A stretch of 64,000 bases of DNA from Botrytis cinerea B05.10 (taxonomy: Eukaryota > Ascomycota > Leotiomycetes > Helotiales > Sclerotiniaceae): the NCBI RefSeq assembly GCF_000143535.2, contig NC_037317.1, positions 2,170,001 to 2,234,000 on the forward strand. Reading direction: 5' to 3'. The notes under the pieces are model-generated. The model made no database searches. It had not been told where the DNA came from and was given only the letters and a program-made list of their open reading frames with translations. Positions 33,263 to 45,194 of this stretch are shown one piece after another; position 1 is the first letter of the stretch; each line of letters opens with the position of its first letter. The translations under genes were made by a program, and so were the position numbers.

Positions 33263-35132
33263 TTTTATCATTCATCAACAAAAACGGACAAAAGTTTATT
33301 ATTTATGGCTATTAGCTATAAATCGACAAAAGAACCCCGGATTTCATAATGTCTTTACGACACCAGCGACTCAATCGAGATTTCTTATGTCAAATCATAT
33401 CAACAACATCAGCATATTCCATGGCGTTTTAATATCATCGGTGGTTTCAAATACGATACCTTTGCAGCATGCAAACTCCAAAGCCAAGATCATTGGTTTT
33501 CATCGGCAAATATTCAGTTTACCCTTGTTCATCACATCCTCCATTATATCAATTCGATTCGAAGCGGCATTAAAATATGAATATGATGGCATACGATTCG
33601 AATGATTCAATGAATGGAGCACGAATTTCTTTTGTCATACCTTTTCTGGCATACCTTTTTCTCTTGAGAATGCAACTTATTCTTGAAATCAATATCTTTT
33701 TTTTTTTTTTTTTCGATACCACCGTGGAGGGAACGATTGAAATGGTTTCTTATATGATATGCTATGAGCAAATCATTAATACCGTTTCGTATCATTCAAA
33801 TTTATATCTTCAACCTCTCAATCCTTCCATCTTCAATCTAACCGACCGGCTCTTGGGAAAACTCGAACTCAACTTCACTATTTATTATATTATTCATTTG
33901 GATTTTCATGTGTGATGGATGGATGGGATTGAGGAGTTGGACGACTTTGATTATGTCTTGGGGAATTTTGAGTGAATGCCTGAAGGGTTGATGCTTTTGA
34001 TGGGTGAATGCATATGTTGGAGCGAAAGCGGGGGTGTAGTGGAGTTTTCTTTTTTTAAGTATCGTTTATATGGCGTGCTAAGATATCATCGAATTATATT
34101 GGGAGGGAAAGGAAATGGAAGAAAGAGGAAAGAAAGAGGAAAAGAATGGGAGGTATTATGGGATTGGTAGGAAATGGGGTGATAGTTGTTGGATGGAAAG
34201 AAATATAGGATTGGGTGGAAAAGAAAGAAAGGCAAAGAAAGGAAGGGAAGGGAAGGAGTGAAAGGAACAATGAATACGATACCATATATCGCGTAGTGCT
34301 TTTTGAGCAGGCGTGTACAGGAAGAAGTTGAAGATGGATAGTGAATAGTGGATACCAGATTAGTTTATGAAGAGAGGAATGAATTGAGGAATCAATTATA
34401 ATCAAGTTAAAAGAAGAGAAATGTGTGTATGTATATATGTGTGTGTATATATATGTGTCTGTATATGTGTATGTGTATATATAGTGAATAATAGGTTTTA
34501 TAGTTGAATAGAAGATGTATATAATACTGTGTGGGTATGTTTTGCTTGTATAATGATATAGTCGATAGGTATTAGATAAAATTATATTCTATAAGAGAGT
34601 AAATGGAGGTGAAGGGGTACTGGTTGTGTGGGATGAGTATTAATGGGTATGAGTGTGAGTGTAAATGTGTATGGATAGGTATAGAAATGAAGGGATATTG
34701 ATTATATAGGATGAGTATGGATGTGAATATAGATGTGAGTATAAATCTAAATGGATATAGGTGGGGATGGGTATAAATAGGTATGAGTGTGAATATAAAT
34801 AGATGCGAAGACGAAGATGAAGATGAAGATGAAGATGAAGAAAAAGGAAAATGAATTAAAGAAAGAAAGAAAGAAAGAAAGGGAAAAAAAGAAGAGGAGA
34901 TAATTAAAGAGGATGTTGAAGATTATTAAAGGGAATGAATCAATAAATATATAACTAAATGAATTTTAATATATATAAATATATACAAATATAAGTTTGA
35001 AGATGAGTATAAAGAAATTAATAACAGTAATAATATTGATGGAGATTAAAAAATAAAGATGAAGAGTTTGTTTGGTTTGGTTTGGTTATTGTTATAATAT
35101 ATGTAGGTTTTGAGATGATTGAATGAATAGAT
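33263..35132. other. samB 3' flank, no gene
   Basis: The first several hundred bases are probably 3' UTR. A run of about 17 T lies at 33,697-33,713. Further right are AG-rich and TG/TA-rich simple sequence (TGTATA near 34,420-34,480, GAAGAT near 34,808-34,840, GAAA near 34,860-34,880). No protein-like frame. Confidence 0.5.
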
Positions 35133-35282
35133 GATTGGATTGGATTGGATTGGATTGGATTGGATTGGATTGGATTGGATTGGATTGGATTGGATTGGAT
35201 TGGATTGGATTGGATTGGATTGGATTGGATTGGATTGGATTGGATTGGATTGGATTGGATTGGATTGGATTGGATTGGATTG
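35133..35282 (+). repeat. GGATT pentanucleotide array, about 30 copies
   Basis: A pure array of about 150 bases of TTGGA/GGATT units. Because 5 is not a multiple of 3 the array is open in several frames, and one reads as (DWIGL)n from 35,145; I regard this as accidental. The unit is the reverse complement of the array at 30,321-30,367. Confidence 0.95.
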
Positions 35283-36164
35283 GGTAGAGAGTTGATTAAA
35301 TTTATTTTGTTTGTAAAAGTACCTAGGTAAGAGGGGATTGAAGTGAGGGAGAGAGGAGGCAGAAAGAATTCGAATGAGAAGAGAGGAAATAAGGTAAGGT
35401 AAGGTAAGGTAAGGAATATAAATAAAGGAACCCTATAATAACAAAATCCATAATTAACAAAATAATCACTTTATCAATCCCAAAAAATATTCAATATTTT
35501 TATAATATATTGAAAAAAGCGTTTTCAAAGTATTAATTAAAAGACTTTTTCTTTTATAAATAATTAGAAATTTTTACTTCAAGGGGATTTAGTGAAATTC
35601 TTGAATTTTAGTTCAAATTTTAGTTTAAAATGATTAATACTTTATTCATATTGAATTCGATTAGTAATTGAATTAAATATAAATATATAAATTAAAGCTA
35701 AATAAATAATATATATAAACAATACAATCTATATAATATAATACAATAATAAAGCTTTTGATTGAAAAATAAATTGAAAATAAAATAAATAAATGATTTA
35801 CCCCTCCCTTTTAAACTTTCAGCTAATACCTTTCATTTACATTCTAATTCTTATACTCACTTCCCTCCTCCTTTTAACTTTTATATTTACTCTTCCCCTT
35901 CTTTTAACTCTTATACTCACTCCCCTTTCATCCACCTTTCCTATAACTCTAATATCAATTCTAAGATCTTTAAAGCTTTTTAGAACCTTCATTTTCTTTT
36001 TTTTTTTAATAAATTAGCTATATCATTATTAATAAATTGAATATATCATAAATATAATATATATATATGAATAAATTTGTATAGAGATTTATATTGAATT
36101 TCTTTTCGTCGAAATTATTAACTTTGTCATTACAGGGGAATGAGAGAGTGAGTATGTAAATTGT
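35283..36164. other. AT-rich gene-free stretch
   Basis: Starts with a GTAAG pentamer run (about 35,392-35,415), followed by strongly AT-rich sequence with poly-T and TA runs up to 36,160. No coding sequence is seen. The base composition fits decayed repeat DNA. Confidence 0.5.
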
Positions 36165-36335
36165 TGATATTATTATGAGGGTAGTGAAGTTAACATATTA
36201 TTATAGTTTATATTGTTGTAATATTTCTTATTAGGGTTCTAAAAGCTAGAACGACGAGATGTATTGCTGTAGTGCCGAAAGGCGCTAGCGCTTGCACTAG
36301 CGGGGTTATATAATTCCTATCCCGACAATTTTGAA
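36165..36335 (-). repeat. Dispersed repeat, copy B (inverted core)
   Basis: Reverse complement matches the core of copy A (22,545-22,745): ATATAACC, the CTTGCACTAGC/GCTAGCG core, GCCTTTCGG, CAGCAATACAT, CGTC-TTCTAGCTTT-AGAACC and then ACTATAATA. The flanking arms of copies A and C are not found here. Confidence 0.6.
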
Positions 36336-39300
36336 GTAGTTCATTCAATGATATAGTCCACTCAATGATAAATCACATTATAGGAATGTTATCTATTAAT
36401 AAATATTTTAATATTTCCTTCTTTTTCAATCTACAGGAGGAGAAATTATAAATACTAAATAGCAAAGTCACGTGTTTCAGCACACACCATCCCACAAGCT
36501 TGAGAAGCTCTGCAGATACTAGGCACATATGAAAACGATACGGAAGTTTTAACTCTATCAGCTTGGCTACGTGGGACAATTCTGGTTTTCGATCTTTGGC
36601 ATAGCAGCTACAACTTTCAAATGGTACACCACCGCCAATCTATCCTTGTAATAGCGATCCACTTCCAGACCAAAGAAAATATCAAAGTGGGTGTACCTAG
36701 TTACAGGACCCTCGTGCGACCATGTGAATCCAGAGATCGCAGACGCACATAAATGGCATGGTTATGAAGAGTTACTATTTGTGGAGGATCATCGCCATGG
36801 CAAAGTTCCTACTCATTATATTTGAATCCTTGAAAAGAATGGTTACGTACCGCCCAAGTCAATTTGAGTTCGAATAACTTTTTTCTGGCAACTTCCGCTT
36901 TGCAATTCGGACATCTCTGACATGTCGACAGGGTTCTAAGAATACAGGGTGAAAATTGCCTCCTTGATATTGCTACTTTCTTCAGCCCTTTCATCCATCT
37001 TTCCACCTTTCTCAACCTTATCCTCTTCTCCTTCAAGCTGTTTTCTAGCCGATATCATCCAACTCATTTTAGGCCAATAGAGTCATGGATATATTATAAT
37101 AATGCGTATATGGCCCTTCTCACTTCGTCACTTTGGCACGCTTTCGGCATCGCAGAATGTAAGGTAAGAATGTGGAAGCACGGTACAAACGTAAATCATG
37201 TTCACGATAGAAAATAGTTGTCTAATTTATCGTCTTCTTATTTCGTGTATTCTTATCATATACTATTCGCTTAGCTACTATGATCTCATGTTCAATTGGA
37301 AGGTCGTGTTTTATACCAAGAGAAATTTCTAAGGAGTTTTCTGACCAGCGGACTGTGCCGCTGTTACATGATAGGCAACAAAGAGAGAAGCGATAGCATT
37401 CGGCTGAGACTTAGATTGACACTGATAACAAGAGCGAGGATTCACAACCTGCAAGACGGTAAAAGTTTTCTTCACTACCTACCGACAGCACTTTTTCTCA
37501 ACAGTATTACATTCTTCCGCTGTCTTCAACCACGTAATCTAAGGGAAATAAGGTACGATCTCCGGCCGATTATGAACATCCAATAACACCTATAGATAAT
37601 GATCATCACTGTTCTCCAAACTCTCTCAAAGCTCATCCTGCATAGTGGAGCCCACACAAATTGTCGAGTCTCAAGAATGGTCTTTTCTATCACTTGGCAT
37701 CTCTCATTTGCCCCCAACTTCTTCCATCTGCTATAAATACAAATTGGCCGCAAATTGCAGGTATACTAAGTGCTAAAGCGATAGAGTATTTACAAGAGGC
37801 TGTGAATAGCTTCAAATGTTGTTAGTCGGCGATATACTCAAATTGCATATCATTAAGCAGAAAACATGATTTCCTCAAGCGTTCCTTTCATTTTTACCGC
37901 CAGCCTTACCTCGAGCGCAAGATTCAAAACCCAACAATCGCTCTCGTTTGAAAGTCTCTCGTGGGCACCACACAGCAAAGCAAAACACACCCGAATACCT
38001 TCTCAGTGTCAGAAAACAAATTATATGGCTCTAAGGCCGCTGACAACATTTCCAAGATTGACCGAATGCCATATTCCAGTTGAGTGATTGCCAGCGCCTT
38101 GTCTAATCATGTCATCTGAATGTCATACTCCATCTCAACCAGATTCTCCCTAAGCTGCAAGGATGCGTGTGGACCATTTTTATCTGGGTTTTCGCTGAGA
38201 TTTTTGCATAAAATATCGTCAAAGAAACAGTTTATTCCTTTTGCGTCCGTTGGGTGGTTTGAACGGTTATTAGAGCATCTCTAGTGTCTGCAACACGTAC
38301 GCATCAGATCTCGCCTTCACTAAGGACACGAGGACTTGGAGTCTTCTAGATCTATCAAGAACCTTCTCTCTAAGCTTGATCCAATTTGGAAAGTTCCACG
38401 TGCTAATGTAAAGACTGACGTGATATCAAGTGGCGAAAAACGTGCGGTATGCAATGGGGAAAATGGTGGGATGTAAAGCGATATTCCTATGCGGGGAAAC
38501 TCAGCCCGCATTTGGCTCGCAACCCGGCCCACGATGGATAGTATTGCATTGATACAATGTATGAAATGACTTCAGAGATGCTAATGCGTCGATAACCTTG
38601 ATATCCAGCGATTTCTGTGGTCTCTCATTATCAACTTGATACCCGGAATCTGTCTCTCTGGCTCTGCAGGAATAGCAGGAATAGCAGGAATAGATAATAA
38701 TTCCAATACCGGCTAGCTCATATTAGGGCAAAGCTTCTGCTGAGCTTCTTGCATCTACCATTCTCTGGCATCTCAATTTTAATCTGTAAATATGAGCAAT
38801 AATGAACACATTCATCTTCTAAAACTTCATTCTACTCATCCTGATTCTCAAGAAAAAAACCAAGAACTGGTCGTCAGTTGTTATAAGAGATTTATGCTCT
38901 ACCGAGACAATATTCTTAAGCCAATAATGAATATAGGGTCCTACACCACCAATCAATAAATGAAAATTTGCATGCAGAGTACCAATCAAGAACGAGTTTC
39001 TCTATATTAGAGCTAGGCCAAGATGTTAATTGAATACACATTTGTTATTGTGATACAATACCGTCGAAACTGGAGTGTTTCAATATAAGCAGCTTACCAG
39101 TTTCAAGGAAAGTCATCTGATAGGCTAATCGCTCTGTGCCTTTCGCTAATGCAATAACTATTTGAAAAATGAGTACTGGCGAGCGTCCTTGGTGGCGTGC
39201 GATCCCATCAATAGACACCGTGACTTGAACTATTACACATCTAATCACATGTAATAGAACGATGCTTCTAAATCTCGCTCTAGTAGGGGTGATAAATAGT

Positions 39301-39944
39301 TGTGTATAAGTCTTTAAGATCTTATTATATTCTAATGATTTATCTATTTCATGGTTTCGAATTAGAGATAGTAAGTTAATTATCTATAACCGTATCAATC
39401 AGTATTAAAAAGTAGAGTATAAGAGATGTAGAATTTATAATTAGATTCTAAGTATTAGATTAAACTCAGTCTAAAACGCTAGCTAGCTAGATATATGAAA
39501 TATATCTTTTATCAAAGAGCTATATAAAGAACTAGTCTTCGTCTCGCTTAGGTAGATATAAATACAAAGACCTTTAAGATAAAGTTGTTCATTTATATTC
39601 ATATACTTATTAGATTATAGAATACTGAATCAGATCAAAAATAATATAATTAAACGTTATCTAGAAATGGAAATTCTAGATCTATCTCTAAACCCGAAGT
39701 AATTAGGGAAAAAATTGAAATAAGATAATTCAAGACTCCAAACGACGCCTTTCTCAACTCATGAAAAGTAGACGTTTTTGAGATGTGAATATTCGTATTT
39801 ATATTCATATGCTATTCATCATATACTCTTTCCTCAGACTATCAACTCGAGACTCTCTTCAATGATAAATTCTTATTGAATAGAAGAGTCATTTTAATGA
39901 GGTTTTAGGTCACATTATTTATAAGGTAGAATCCTAGTATCAAA
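36336..39944. other. Gene-poor tract with doubtful coding traces
   Basis: No gene is supported. On the minus strand about 36,870-37,070 an ATG opens a charged frame (ISARKQLEGEEDKVEKG, then EESSNIKEAIFTLYS) that stops at TAG and would continue in the same frame, so this may be a decayed gene. A minus frame at 39,045-39,248 lacks an ATG. The remainder is unique sequence of intermediate AT content, becoming AT-rich after 39,250. Confidence 0.4.
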
Positions 39945-40160
39945 TTTCGATTTCTTTAATTTAAAAGAAAAGCATAGATTGAGAATTAGGTAAAAATTAT
40001 TCTAATCAAAATTTTGATATGGAAATAAATAGTATTGGTTGAATTTTATATTAAAGAATAAATGTGAATATTGGGTTAAACCCAAGGAATTCTGATGATC
40101 TAATTGGTCAATAACTGCTTATTAAGCGAGGGAGTCCCGAGTTGACAGTCTAGGGAATAA
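39945..40160 (+). repeat. Dispersed repeat, copy C (internally deleted)
   Basis: Same orientation as copy A. It matches the left arm (AATTTTGATATGGAAATAA) and right arm (TTTTATATTAAAGAATAAATG, GATCTAATTGGTCAATAA, TATTAAGCGAGG, GACAGTCTAGGG) but lacks the core found in copies A and B. Confidence 0.6.
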
Positions 40161-41046
40161 CAAATAAACCAATCCATTCAATCCAGCTCGATTTCCCCAA
40201 CGACAGAAATGTATACTTCCCAGCAGCGCAACTAGCAAGCGGGAATCCCCAAGTTTTGCACACTTTTTCTTCTTTCTTATAAATAGAAAAGTATATCACG
40301 GTGTGCGGGAGAGAGGTGCAACATTCAATATACAATCTTCTACAGAGAGGAAACGAGAAGTTTCTTAGAAATATGCTTTTATAAAAGACACTAATAGTTA
40401 AGTATTTGTAACTAATCGTACTAGTGAGCCCGTGATAGAATGAATGAACGGCTGAATCAGTAGATAGTGAATATTTTGGAAAGAATTCGAGATGTTCTGG
40501 GGGAGAGTGTAAGGTTTGATAAAGATAGGGGTCAGGAATAACGTGGAGAGAAAACCAGAAGGGAGAAGGTGGATGGATGTAAATGACTAAACGAATAAAT
40601 GAATACTTCGAAAAGGGCCTGGGATCTTGGAGATTGGAGTGTGAAATTGAAATGATAGGAGTAAGAAATAATGTAGAAAGGAAATCAGAGAGAAGTGGGG
40701 GGGGGGGGGGGGGGGGGGGACGACATGTGCTTGATTGTCAACTTTGATGTAAAAATCCCACGAGTGGAGGAGTTTCATCCTGATAAATACCAAAATTCAA
40801 TACTAGAATATTGGAATCACATTGAGAGTTACGAAAGAACTCTCCCCCAAGCCCCATTGAACATCCTCACCACCAAGAAACAAAAAATGAAGATAAACAT
40901 ATTCATGGTATTCTACAACATCCCCTCCATTCTTCCTCTCACACATGTCCTACATCTTCCCAAACAAATGAACATGCATTCCATGATCCCCAAAACGCCA
41001 ATCTCAAATTATCCCCTTGATACTTTTCCCTTTCATATTAAGCACA
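40161..41046. other. Spacer before EBP2, with a 23 G run
   Basis: No gene. A run of 23 G residues lies at 40,697-40,719 (reported in findings). A plus-strand open frame from 40,695 begins inside the G run and has no protein-like character. The EBP2 3' UTR probably covers the right end. Confidence 0.5.
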
Positions 41047-42314
41047 CTATTTCTTTCCACCCGCTCTCCTAGCCTTTCCAGGTCGAGATTTAGCACCACC
41101 CTTAGCACCACCTCCCTTCATCTTCTTGACCGAGAATCCTGTCAAATCTCCACTACTCATCGCATCACCACTCTTCTTAAATCTCTTCTTACCACCATGT
41201 CCGAATTTTTCGTCTTTCTTTTGTCTCTTGTTTGGGCCCCCCTTACGATCATTTCGACCACCAGTAGATTTGGTCTCTTCCTCGAGAGCAACATCAAAGA
41301 GATCTGCTTCATTTGTGTTTTCATTGTCGGCACCTTGACGTTCTGTTATTTGTTAGTATATGTAATCAAAAATTCTTTAAAATTAATTGCGACATACTTC
41401 TCTTCAAAGTCTTAATTTTATCCAAAGTTTGTTTCCTTTCTTTGTCTCTCTCTTGTAATTTGGCGACTTGGACTTGCTTTCCGAATTTCTTCAAATCTCT
41501 CTGTTTCCTTGCATCTGCAGATGCCTTCTTTCCAGCAGCTTCATCGACCAACTTTCTCTTGATCTTCTCCATGTGTTCATCGGCCTTTACCATTTCCGCG
41601 AAATAATCGGTAGGTCTAGTAAATGAAACACCTTCTGCCTTTAAGAGCAATCGCGCAGATTTAACAGCCTCGAGTGATTGGGAATAGAATGCCAATTCGC
41701 GCTTCAAATCATCCGAAACATCTTCGATTTCCGTAGGTTTAGCAGATGTAATAGATTGATGCTCGGAGAATGGGAGACTGGCGACTGGAAGGGCGATTCG
41801 TTTGAGGGCTGCGGTAAGAGCAATTGTATTGTTTATGGTGAGACGTTGATGAGGGATCATATCTTCTCTTTCTTCATCTTCAAGATCTTCAAGGTCGGAC
41901 ATGGGGATATCTTCATCATCTTCGTCTTCGTCATCCTCTTCTTCATCGTCATCTCCACCAAGGGAAGAATCACTATCACTTTCGTCGATTGCTGCGAAGT
42001 CAATCTAGATGATTATTAGTATTGGTAAACGATGGGTTTGAAGGCGCAAATACTTCAGTAGGACCATTTCCTTCCTCCTCTTCTTCATCATCTTCGCTAT
42101 CACCCTCTTCAGCATCCTCATCCTCCTCATCATCACTTGCTTCCTCAACATCCTCCCATTCCTGTTCAACCTTTCCCTTCTTCGAGCTCTTCTCTTCAAC
42201 CTTCGCAGGCTTTCCCTTTCTCGCAAGTTTAGCCTGTTTCTTCTGATGTTGTTTTTGAAAATCGATTTTCTTATCGGCTGCAAGCGCCATCTTCAATTTA
42301 CTTTTGGTAACCAT
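41047..42314 (-). CDS. EBP2: rRNA-processing protein EBP2 (60S ribosome biogenesis)
   Basis: Three exons (42314-42054, 42004-41398, 41342-41047) give 387 residues. The introns are 49 nt (42005-42053, with TACTAAT branch) and 55 nt (41343-41397, with TACTAAC branch). The N-terminus is Lys-rich followed by a long acidic run (Glu/Asp, about residues 55-135). The EBP2 domain is recognisable from MIPHQRLTINNTIAL, LKRELAFYSQSLEAV, FTRPTDYFAEMVK and DEHMEKIKRKLVDE, then a coiled charged helix with KKFGKQVQVAKLQERDKERK. The C-terminus has KFGHGGKKRFKKSGDAM and a basic Gly-rich tail, the family end. EBP2 is nucleolar and needed for 27S pre-rRNA processing. ATG at 42314 (AAAATGG) is the first in frame. 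Confidence 0.95.
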
Positions 42315-43385
42315 TTTGACGGTGTTGTGCACTGTCAATTGAGGATCGAATGTTTTGGTTACTGAGCTTGTGAAATTCGAGATTTATTATTTTTTGATGC
42401 GGGAATCTTTTTTTCGAGCTCGGACAAATTATGATTGGCGCTAAGATCTCACCGCCCTGGCGCATAATTGTGCAAATTATGAAAGATGTGCTCGAGAAAA
42501 TATTCAATGCACTCAATTCCACATATTCATTCGTTTCTATGGAGTGCTAGGTAGGTATGTTGGATTTATTTGATATGAGTTTGTTACTGCAGCATGATGA
42601 AGCATGAGAAAGATGTACGTCTCCATGTCAGTATGAAATACGACCTTCTCGTTCATCAAAATATCGAGTGCTATCTTACGTCCTAGCCAAGTATTATCAA
42701 TGTCTTTCCCTCTTCCTCTCACGTGTAGAAATCGGCATTCTTTGGTAGTTCACTCACTTGGAATCCAACTTGATTCAACGATCAGAATCTCCAGGCTACT
42801 GCATCGAACCGTTCAGACTTTAACAGCGAACCTGCGTCCTTTGTAGTACTTGCCTGTCCCGCATGCAAGAACAGCATACCATACAATCTCCATTATGTGA
42901 AAAGATCATAGGTAATCTTGGACATAACCAGGGAGATGGTGAATGTCCCTCAGAATGAACAGCGAGAGTATTCTCTTCGCGTCAACAAGAGATATCTGTA
43001 TGGCATGACCTGTCCAGATATAGATATCCTCAAGTACACGAATATCAGCAGATCGGAAGGCAACGAGATATCTATTACTAGATTTGGTGATAAATTTGAT
43101 GGTATCCCTAGCTCAACAATAACCTGCGATATCAGATTCGTCAGGAATGTAGCCGGTGTTCCACTTCGTCTTTGAATGGGAGCTCTATAAGTGATGAAAA
43201 GAGTCAATTCATGTGGCCAGTGGCCGTCCATGATGATTTTCATCTTCATTGCATGTTGTACGTATTCATTGGATTTTGTTTGCTTTGCAAGCCAATCTTC
43301 ACTTAACCTGATCATCGATAAAATCCTTACAAAATCCCGAATACCCCTTCATCCTTAAATTAACATTATCATTAAATATAGCATT
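42315..43385. other. Intergenic, no clear gene
   Basis: Overlapping open frames exist on both strands (plus 42,918-43,175; minus 42,950-43,315). The plus frame (RYLYGMTCPDIDILKYTN and on, 85 residues) reads somewhat like protein, but no family is recognised and no splice context decides the strand. Confidence 0.4.
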
Positions 43386-44456
43386 TCAATCTCCACTAAT
43401 TTTTGCATGCCGAAAGTATTTCATACCAACCCAAGCAACAACCACCCATACCCAAGCCATTACTGACGTCAAAATAATCAATGCGGGATAATATCCTACA
43501 ATCGGTAATGTTGGATCATCCTCCAACTCAGGAGGTGCGTAAGGAGTTTCTCCAACATCCCAGGCCCAACTCCATACACCTAGACATGAACCCATGCCAG
43601 TAACAAACACAATCCATGTTACGATTAGTATAACCCAACCCCACCATTCAGTTTCCGAGTAATCCCATTCGGCATCTTGTAAAGGGAGTGGACTTGCGGC
43701 AAGTCCACCTATGGATAATGGAGATTTCTGTTTTTGAGATGGCCGACGACGGAGTATAGAGCCTGCGCCGGGTGGAAAGTACGAATCTGAACTAGATGAT
43801 GGTGGCCCTCCACGAACTGCAGCTGGTAGATTATGTGATGGAATACTGAGTAAGTCCTCTTCATCCGTAGTAGATGTATAGGTTAAAGTTGGACTTGTAG
43901 CTCTTGTTGGTGATGTGACGATATGGTCATTAGCACCCATGGGAAGAGTTTTGATAGGTGGGAGTAGAGTGTTATTATGCCTGTTGGCTAAACCTTCCAT
44001 GGAAGTACGAGGGGTTGCGTCGGATATTCCCAATCCTAAACCATTCACAGGTCGAATATTCTCGGGTGAAGTGGGATTTAGCATTGTATTGTTAGAGTAT
44101 TGACTGTGTTGCGTGGGATCTAGAGGAATAGTTTTTGACTCTTTCCTATCTCTTTGAGCTCCCCGACCAAGAAGTGCAGCTTTTCTTAATGAACCTTTTC
44201 TCCTCCGGGTCTTTTGCTGTTGGACTGCAACAGCCATAGCTCTACTAGTTGATCTCTTTGGTGACATTGGTTCATCCCGAGGCGGAGATCCTGGACTGCG
44301 GGGTCCTGATAAGAATGATAGTTTAGACATAATGTTTCCAGATAATGTTCTTCTGTGCCCCCCGAGTTTGGGTTCGGCTTGTATTTCTTCGGGTTCGTTG
44401 ACTAATTCCCCAGCGTAGTCATGTGAGATATTATTCGAATCAACTTCTCTCTCCAT
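43386..44456 (-). CDS. Conserved fungal membrane protein, two C-terminal TM helices
   Basis: Intronless from the first in-frame ATG, 356 residues. The first 260 residues are hydrophilic, Ser/Pro/Arg-rich and probably disordered and phosphorylated (SPRSPGSPPRDEPMSPKRS type, RRRKGSLRKA). The C-terminus has ETEWWGWVILIVTWIVFVTG as the first helix, a short loop with GVWSWAWDVGETPYAPPE and LPIVGYYPAL, and a second helix (LIILTSVMAWVWVVVAW) ending in KYFRHAK. The E-W-W-G-W and YYP arrangement is reminiscent of PIG-P/Gpi19, but I cannot claim that identity. The C-terminal block looks highly constrained. The frame is open further upstream (to about 44,579) without an ATG, so a 5' exon is possible. 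Confidence 0.75.
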   Translation of the reverse strand: MEREVDSNNISHDYAGELVNEPEEIQAEPKLGGHRRTLSGNIMSKLSFLSGPRSPGSPPRDEPMSPKRSTSRAMAVAVQQQKTRRRKGSLRKAALLGRGAQRDRKESKTIPLDPTQHSQYSNNTMLNPTSPENIRPVNGLGLGISDATPRTSMEGLANRHNNTLLPPIKTLPMGANDHIVTSPTRATSPTLTYTSTTDEEDLLSIPSHNLPAAVRGGPPSSSSDSYFPPGAGSILRRRPSQKQKSPLSIGGLAASPLPLQDAEWDYSETEWWGWVILIVTWIVFVTGMGSCLGVWSWAWDVGETPYAPPELEDDPTLPIVGYYPALIILTSVMAWVWVVVAWVGMKYFRHAKISGD

Positions 44457-45194
44457 AATTTCGTGAATGAGTTTGGTAACAAATGCTATGGAAGTAGGGT
44501 CATGCCGAGAAGATATAAGTTTGCGCTTCCAGGATGAGGTCTCCACGCAGATGCTGAAGAACGCAAGCTTCGTCCACAATTGTCTGATAGTCGAAGGACA
44601 CGTGGTTTTGCAACTTCACATTCCAACTCGTAATGGACTCTTTTGGAGAAGCAATTTAAACAAGTAGACGAAGTGATCCAATTGGCTTTCTCAGGTGTTT
44701 GCTGGGCGCGTCTAAGCGCTTGAGGAAATTGGACGTATGCTACCGAGGTTGAGAGCTTCAAGTGTCGATAACAATCAAAATACGGCGTGTACGATGTCCA
44801 AGCAAATCTGACACTCTAGGGCTTCATAGACTGCTGTATCGAAGGATGTTCGCGACCGTATTCAAATGAATACAGATTTGATGGTCTGTTGGGTCTAGAG
44901 CTTTGCTTAAGCTTATAAGTTAATATCAAACGAGGTTGAATTGAGGTAAAATCCAGCTTACGTAACCCAACCGTCGTGCATAATGCCGGGCGGTCAAACT
45001 TCCCCCTGGTCTGAATATCCAAAAGAGGAAGCAGATAGATTACCAGATCCATTTATATATCACAACCACTTTCCATGACGAATTACGAAACGTTTCGTGC
45101 CAATTGCGCATAACAGATGGATGAATTGATGGCATCTTCAACCAATTGATGAACCGTGTTTTCATGAAATCCCAAATTTATTAAATATCAAACC
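44457..45194. promoter_or_regulatory. Divergent promoter between the TM-protein gene and ZRG17
   Basis: About 740 bases separate the divergent start codons. No coding sequence is convincing; minus-strand frames at 44,486-44,761 and 44,816-45,052 lack family features. Confidence 0.45.

Noticed and set aside
35145..35330. Protein with (DWIGL)n repeat
   Set aside because: A translation of the GGATT array; pentamer arrays without stops are open in several frames by construction.
41017..41415. 132-codon plus-strand frame
   Set aside because: It is antisense to the EBP2 C-terminal exon, whose basic Gly-rich tail is clearly the coding product.
42918..43315. Small gene on either strand between EBP2 and the two-TM protein
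   Set aside because: Overlapping frames on both strands, no splice or promoter evidence and no recognised family; left as intergenic.
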